From Pseudomonadales bacterium (GTDB taxonomy: Bacteria > Pseudomonadota > Gammaproteobacteria > Steroidobacterales > Steroidobacteraceae): a stretch of DNA of 9,730 bases. This document shows positions 5,658 to 9,730 of the stretch, piece by piece. The stretch lies in the NCBI GenBank assembly GCA_020442965.1, contig JAGRJB010000340.1:1-9730 (forward strand), read 5' to 3'. The position numbers were made by a program, and so were the translations under genes. The notes below the pieces were generated by a model. That model was not told the origin of the DNA. It saw only the letters and a list, made by a program, of their open reading frames with translations, and ran no database searches. How positions within the stretch are numbered: the stretch's first letter is position 1; every line of letters starts with the position of its first letter.

Positions 5658-7451
5658 ATGCGCACATCGTTTGCTCTGCTTGCTCTGATTGCTGTGCTCT
5701 GCGGCGGCCCAACGGTCGCACTTGGCGCGACGGTAGCCGCCGACCGGTCCACGCGCGCCACCCCATCGACCGCGCTCGCAGCGTTGTTCGATCGCGCCTG
5801 GCAGCGCGATCTGGCTGACGACCCATTGGCAGCCAGCTACTTCGGCGACCGCCGCTATGAAGATCGATTGCCCGATTTGTCGGCGCAGGCGATCGCTCGG
5901 CGCAATGCCGCCGATCGGCAAGTCCTCATCGAGTTGGCGGCGATCGATCGCGGCACGCTGCTACCCGATGAACAACTGAGCTACGACCTGTTCCGCCTCG
6001 AGTACGCGGGGCGCATCGACGCGCAGTCCTATAAGCCCTGGCTCTACCAGATACGCCCCAGCGACGGGCCGCAGTCGCTGTCCGAGACGGCCGAATTGTT
6101 ACCTTTCCAGACCGCCAAGGACTACGACAATTGGATAGCTCGGTTGCGGGGGATTGATTCGTATTTGAAGCAATATGAGGAGAATTTGCAGCTAGCGATC
6201 CGTGAGCGACGCACCCAGCCACGCGTGATCATGGAGAAAGCACTGGCGCAGCTGCAGAAACAGCTCGTCGATCAGCCTGAGGCCAGCCCGTTTTTTGCGC
6301 CGTTCAAGCGCATGCCGGAAACGATCCCGGAATCAGAACACGAGCGACTGCGGAGCGCCGGGCTCGCTGCGATACGCGAGCGAGTGTTGCCGGCGTATCA
6401 ACGCTTCGAGACATTTTTTCGCACTCGCTATCTGCCAGCGACCCGCACCAGCGTCGGGATCTGGGACACCCCGGATGGCGCCGCCTTTTATCGCAACCGT
6501 GTCGCGCTACACACGACGACCCAGATGACGCCCGATGAGATCCACGAAATCGGCCTCCGAGAAGTCGCGCGCATCCGCGGCGAGATGCGGAAGGTGATGG
6601 CACAGGTGGGCTGGCGGGGCACGCTGCAGGAGTTCTTTGTGCACCTGCGGACCGATCCCAAGTTCTATTTCAAATCCCCGCAGGACCTGTTCGAGGCTTA
6701 CGCTGCCACCGCCAAGCGCATCGACCCCGAACTCGTGCGGTTGTTCGGTGTGTTGCCGCGCATGCCGTACGGTGTGCGGCCGATACCCGACACCAGCGCG
6801 CCCAATACCACGACCGCGTACTACCAGGGCCCCGCACTCGACGGCTCGCGGGCCGGCTACTTCTACGTGAACCTCTATCGCCCCGAAGTACGGCCCAGGT
6901 ACGAGATCGAGGTGCTGACATCGCACGAAGCCGTGCCCGGGCATCATCTCCAGATCGCGCTCGCGCAGGAACTGAAGTCGCTGCCGCAGTTTCGCCGCAA
7001 TGCCGGCATCACCGCGTACGTTGAAGGCTGGGGGTTGTACTCAGAGAGCCTCGGCGCGGAGCTCGGACTCTACCAGGACCCGTACTCCTACTTCGGCTAC
7101 CTGACCTACGACATGTGGCGCGCCGTGCGCCTGGTTGTCGATACCGGCATTCACGCCAAGAAATGGACCCGCCAGCAGGCGATCGACTATTTCAAAGACA
7201 ACGCCGCCAAGACCGAGGCTGACATCGTCAACGAGATCGATCGGTATATCTCCTGGCCCGGTCAGGCGCTCGCTTACAAGATCGGCCAGCTGCGAATTCG
7301 CGCACTGCGCACCGAGGCTGAGCAGACGCTGGGCGGCAAATTCGACATCCGCGCGTTTCACGATCAATTGTTAGGAGCTGGTGCGTTGCCGCTCGACGTG
7401 CTGGAGCAGCGGATGCGGCAATGGCTTGTCAAGGCGCAGACGCAGCAGTAA
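5658..7451 (+). CDS. secreted DUF885 family protein, metallopeptidase-like
   Basis: A 597-residue exported protein of the DUF885 family, usual full length. Residues 1-23 look like a Sec signal peptide, with cleavage likely after ALG; the Cys at 15 is not in a lipobox, so a lipoprotein is unlikely. The zinc-peptidase-like signature is intact: HEAVPGHH (423-430), a form of HExxxGH with both histidines and the glutamate, and EGWGLYSE (456-463), which can supply a further metal ligand. DUF885 proteins are widespread in proteobacteria and are generally annotated as putative periplasmic or cell-surface peptidases; substrates are mostly undefined. ATG 5658 is supported by TAGGA ten nt upstream and by the signal peptide. 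It follows the CheD-like gene by 34 nt and converges on a peptide-binding lipoprotein gene 43 bp away, which weakly suggests peptide turnover. Confidence 0.92.
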   Translation: MRTSFALLALIAVLCGGPTVALGATVAADRSTRATPSTALAALFDRAWQRDLADDPLAASYFGDRRYEDRLPDLSAQAIARRNAADRQVLIELAAIDRGTLLPDEQLSYDLFRLEYAGRIDAQSYKPWLYQIRPSDGPQSLSETAELLPFQTAKDYDNWIARLRGIDSYLKQYEENLQLAIRERRTQPRVIMEKALAQLQKQLVDQPEASPFFAPFKRMPETIPESEHERLRSAGLAAIRERVLPAYQRFETFFRTRYLPATRTSVGIWDTPDGAAFYRNRVALHTTTQMTPDEIHEIGLREVARIRGEMRKVMAQVGWRGTLQEFFVHLRTDPKFYFKSPQDLFEAYAATAKRIDPELVRLFGVLPRMPYGVRPIPDTSAPNTTTAYYQGPALDGSRAGYFYVNLYRPEVRPRYEIEVLTSHEAVPGHHLQIALAQELKSLPQFRRNAGITAYVEGWGLYSESLGAELGLYQDPYSYFGYLTYDMWRAVRLVVDTGIHAKKWTRQQAIDYFKDNAAKTEADIVNEIDRYISWPGQALAYKIGQLRIRALRTEAEQTLGGKFDIRAFHDQLLGAGALPLDVLEQRMRQWLVKAQTQQ

Positions 7452-7494
7452 CGCACCGCCGTGGGAAGCGGACGCAGCAGCGCAGTTGTGGCGG
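7452..7494. other. convergent 43-bp gap, no terminator seen
   Basis: This is the gap between the stop codons of the DUF885 gene (plus) and the OppA-type gene (minus). I find only a 5-bp CCGCC/GGCGG match with a long loop and no T-run, so I cannot call an intrinsic terminator for either side. Confidence 0.4.
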
Positions 7495-9141
7495 CTACTC
7501 GAGCGTCAGATCCTTGGAATAAGTGACGTTCAGCACGTTGTCATACCAGCCGCGTACCGCAGGCTTCACGAGGTGTTTGTTCACGTAGAAGTACAGGGGT
7601 ATCAATGGATGGTCGGCGAGCATCAGGCGCTCGGCTTCCTCCAGGATCTGGCGGCGCGTGGTCAAGCCGGCCGCGGCCGCAGCTTTGGCGAGCAGCGCAT
7701 CGTACGCGGGGTTCTTATAGCCCACCGTATTGATGCCGAAGTCGCTCTTCAGATACTGCGCATAGGTGTAGGCATCGTTGTAGTCACCAGCCCAGGAGAG
7801 CCGAAACATGTCGACTCGGTGCGCGTTGATATCGGCCAGCAATGATTTGACCTCCACAGCTACCAACTTGGCCTCAACGCCCAGCGCTTCCTTCCACATC
7901 GAGGCAACGGCAATCGCTACCTTGTTGTGCATCTCGCCGCTGTTGTAGCGCAACTCGAAGCGCGCCGGTTTGGCGACTGAGAAGCCGGCCTCGCGGTACA
8001 ATTGGCGCGCGGTCGCAATGCGCTCCTGCATCGGCTGGTCCGCATAGTCGAAGCTCTGCGAGCCGTAGTCGTGCGTACCAACGGGCACCCAACCATTCGC
8101 GGGTGTTTCGCCGACGCGCAGCACGGTGTCCGCGAGTCGATCGCGGTCGATGACCATCGACAGTGCCTGGCGCAACTTTGGATTGTTAGCGAATAACGGG
8201 CGGTCGAGATTGAAGCCGTAGAAATACGTGTTCATCTGCGGCGAGACATGCAGTTCCGACCGCAGGTTCTGCTGGATCCAGGTGAACTGGCCGCGCGGAA
8301 CCACGAAGGTGATATGCAGTTCGCCGGCACGATAGGCCCGTAACTCGGCGTTCTCGTCCACGAAAATGCGATAACGCACGCCATCGATCTGGTTGTGCGC
8401 ATTGCCCCGATAGTGCGGGTTGCGTTGCAGGGTGATCGAAGATCCTTCGATCCAATCCGCGAGGGTGAAGGCGCCATTCGAAACCAGCTTGCCGGGACGG
8501 GCGAATTCCTGGGCGCCCGCCGCGAGCGATGGCCGATGCACCGGGCAGGTGCTGGGATGCGCCAGCAATCCCGGTAGGTAGGGAGCGCGCGTCGTTAGTC
8601 TGATGATCACGGTTGCATCATCCGGCGCCGCAACACCCAGCGCAGTCGGCGGCTCCTTCCCGGCGATGATCTGCCCGGCGTTCTCGATCACATCGACCAC
8701 CTGCGCATACTGCGACGCAGTGGCTGGATCCACCAACCGCTGCAGGCCGGCGACGAAGTCGGCTGCGACGAGCGGATCGCCATTGGACCACGCGAGAGCG
8801 GGACGCAGCTTGAACGTGTAGACGCGACCATCGTCGCTCACCGTCCAGTCGCTGGCCGCGCCCGCGACCGGCGCCGCGTCGGGCCCGAGCGCTGTCAGAC
8901 ACTCGAACAGATCGCGTAACACAGCATGTGCCTCGATCAGCCGCGCCTTCTGCGGATCGAGTGAATCGGGGCCCGGACCGATACCCCGTAGCAGGATCTT
9001 GGGTTGCGTTGCGGTCGCGGTGAGCTGGTCAGTCGCTTCTGCAGTCGGCTCCCGAGTACAGCCCAGGAGCGCCGCGGCAAGCAACAAACAAGGCGCGGCA
9101 ACTGCCACGCCAAGCCGGCGCCTCTCAGGCCGCACGCGCAC
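7495..9141 (-). CDS. OppA-type peptide ABC transporter substrate-binding lipoprotein
   Basis: Solute-binding protein of the SBP_bac_5 (OppA/MppA/DppA) family, 548 residues. The N-terminus is a lipoprotein signal: a basic MRVRPERRR stretch, a hydrophobic core and lipobox LLGC with Cys28 as the likely lipidated residue, so it is probably anchored in the periplasm. WSNGDPLVAADFVAGLQRLVDP is very close to the same segment of E. coli OppA, and family features continue to the C-terminus, so oligopeptides are the likely ligand. The GTG at 9141 gives a good signal sequence and overlaps the mnmG end by 17 nt; GTG 9135, two codons in, is equally possible. No oppBCDF genes follow because the next gene is convergent, so it is an orphan binding protein that must borrow a permease or act as a sensor or chaperone. 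It is probably translated from the mnmG transcript. Confidence 0.93.
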   Translation of the reverse strand: MRVRPERRRLGVAVAAPCLLLAAALLGCTREPTAEATDQLTATATQPKILLRGIGPGPDSLDPQKARLIEAHAVLRDLFECLTALGPDAAPVAGAASDWTVSDDGRVYTFKLRPALAWSNGDPLVAADFVAGLQRLVDPATASQYAQVVDVIENAGQIIAGKEPPTALGVAAPDDATVIIRLTTRAPYLPGLLAHPSTCPVHRPSLAAGAQEFARPGKLVSNGAFTLADWIEGSSITLQRNPHYRGNAHNQIDGVRYRIFVDENAELRAYRAGELHITFVVPRGQFTWIQQNLRSELHVSPQMNTYFYGFNLDRPLFANNPKLRQALSMVIDRDRLADTVLRVGETPANGWVPVGTHDYGSQSFDYADQPMQERIATARQLYREAGFSVAKPARFELRYNSGEMHNKVAIAVASMWKEALGVEAKLVAVEVKSLLADINAHRVDMFRLSWAGDYNDAYTYAQYLKSDFGINTVGYKNPAYDALLAKAAAAAGLTTRRQILEEAERLMLADHPLIPLYFYVNKHLVKPAVRGWYDNVLNVTYSKDLTLE

Positions 9142-9730
9142 GCTTCTTGAGATGCACTAACAGGATTGAAATGGCGGCCGGCGTCACGCCCGGCGTGCGC
9201 GCCGCCTGACCGAGGGTGAGTGGCCGCGCTTCGGCGAGGCGCTGCCGGACCTCCATCGAAAGCCCCGCAACCAGCCCGTAGTCGATATCCACTGGCAAGG
9301 GCAGCTCTTCACTGCGACGCTGGCGCTCGATCTCCTCTTGCTGCCGCTCGATATAGCCTGAGTACTTGGCCGCCACTTCGAGTTGCAGCGCGATCTGCGG
9401 CGCGAGGCGGTCGTCTTGGCCGATAGCAACACTCGCACCAACACTGTCGCCGTCGGCGGCACCGATCAGCTCAAGGACATCGTGATACTGCACTTCCGGC
9501 CGGCATAACAACTCGAACGCAGTGAGATCGCGGCTCAGGGGTACGTCGAGCACGCGTTCCGTCCACTGCGACGGAATCTGCTGCGGCTTGAGTCGCGTGC
9601 GCCGAAACCGCTCCAGCTCCGCTTGTGACGCGTCGCGCTTGGCGCTGAAAAACGCCCACCGGTCGTCGTCTACCAACCCCAGCTCACGCCCGACAGGCGT
9701 GAGACGCAGATCGGCGTTGTCCTCGCGCAG
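9125..9730 (-). CDS. mnmG: tRNA uridine-5-carboxymethylaminomethyl modification enzyme MnmG, C-terminal part
   Basis: C-terminal 201 residues of MnmG (GidA), the FAD- and NADH-dependent partner of MnmE that installs the (carboxymethyl)aminomethyl group on wobble uridine 34 of several tRNAs. The gene runs in from the right edge in frame, beginning LREDNADLRLTPVGRELGLVD, which matches E. coli MnmG closely. The C-terminal helical domain that binds tRNA and MnmE is complete: KYSGYIERQQEEIER, the LPVDIDY segment, GLSMEVRQRL, and the terminal PGVTPAAISILLVHLKK motif with a short basic tail. The FAD-binding N-terminal part is outside the window. It is not followed by rsmG, as it is in many proteobacteria, but by an overlapping OppA-type gene. 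Identification is certain; only the start is missing. Confidence 0.98.
   Translation of the reverse strand: MREDNADLRLTPVGRELGLVDDDRWAFFSAKRDASQAELERFRRTRLKPQQIPSQWTERVLDVPLSRDLTAFELLCRPEVQYHDVLELIGAADGDSVGASVAIGQDDRLAPQIALQLEVAAKYSGYIERQQEEIERQRRSEELPLPVDIDYGLVAGLSMEVRQRLAEARPLTLGQAARTPGVTPAAISILLVHLKKRARAA

Noticed and set aside
4913..5761. 282-codon minus-strand open frame across the otsB start, the divergent gap and the CheD-like gene
   Set aside because: It is antisense to the CheD-like gene, whose product shows a real family signature, and overlaps the otsB N-terminus and DUF885 signal-peptide region. The predicted protein is His/Arg/Val-rich without motifs.
267..5896. GCGATCGC octamers (267, 2050, 2068, 5889), recalling the cyanobacterial HIP1 word
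   Set aside because: The window is generally rich in CGATCG and GATC-type words, and four copies of a GC-rich palindrome are easily explained by composition and codon use. Nothing else suggests cyanobacteria.

Overview
This is a GC-rich, densely coding stretch of a bacterial chromosome. The MnmG, OtsA/OtsB, TRAP and OppA-type proteins all look proteobacterial. A gammaproteobacterium of the Xanthomonadales/Nevskiales/Steroidobacter kind fits best, but that placement is inferred from protein character and gene content, not from a marker gene. I see no rRNA, tRNA, insertion sequence, integrase, phage gene or CRISPR array.

There are nine genes in four blocks. Block 1 (+, 195-2109) holds the small and large membrane subunits of a TRAP transporter (DctQ, DctM). 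No substrate-binding subunit is visible; it would have to lie left of the window or elsewhere. Block 2 (-, 5000 down to 2110) runs otsB, otsA, then a stand-alone two-CBS-domain protein: the two trehalose-synthesis enzymes followed by a putative nucleotide sensor. A perfect 10-bp hairpin lies in the 153-bp gap between otsA and the CBS gene. Block 3 (+, 5057-7451) holds a CheD homologue that lacks the catalytic cysteine, then a secreted DUF885 metallopeptidase-like protein. A GC-rich hairpin carries the first gene's stop codon in its loop. Block 4 (-, 9730 down to 7495) holds the C-terminal part of mnmG, overlapped by an OppA-type lipoprotein gene.

Blocks 1 and 2 converge with no base between the stop codons. 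Blocks 2 and 3 diverge from a gap of about 75 bp that should hold both promoters. Blocks 3 and 4 converge across 43 bp.

Most genes are ordinary members of known families. The observation most worth following is the CheD-like protein: its fold signature is clear and the active-site histidine is in register, but the nucleophilic cysteine and partner threonine are replaced and no chemotaxis gene is nearby. Also notable are a short word (CTAACAATC) recurring in both orientations inside four different genes, two perfect stem-loops without U-tracts, and an orphan peptide-binding lipoprotein where rsmG often follows mnmG. I see no clear evidence of a new multi-gene defence or mobile system.
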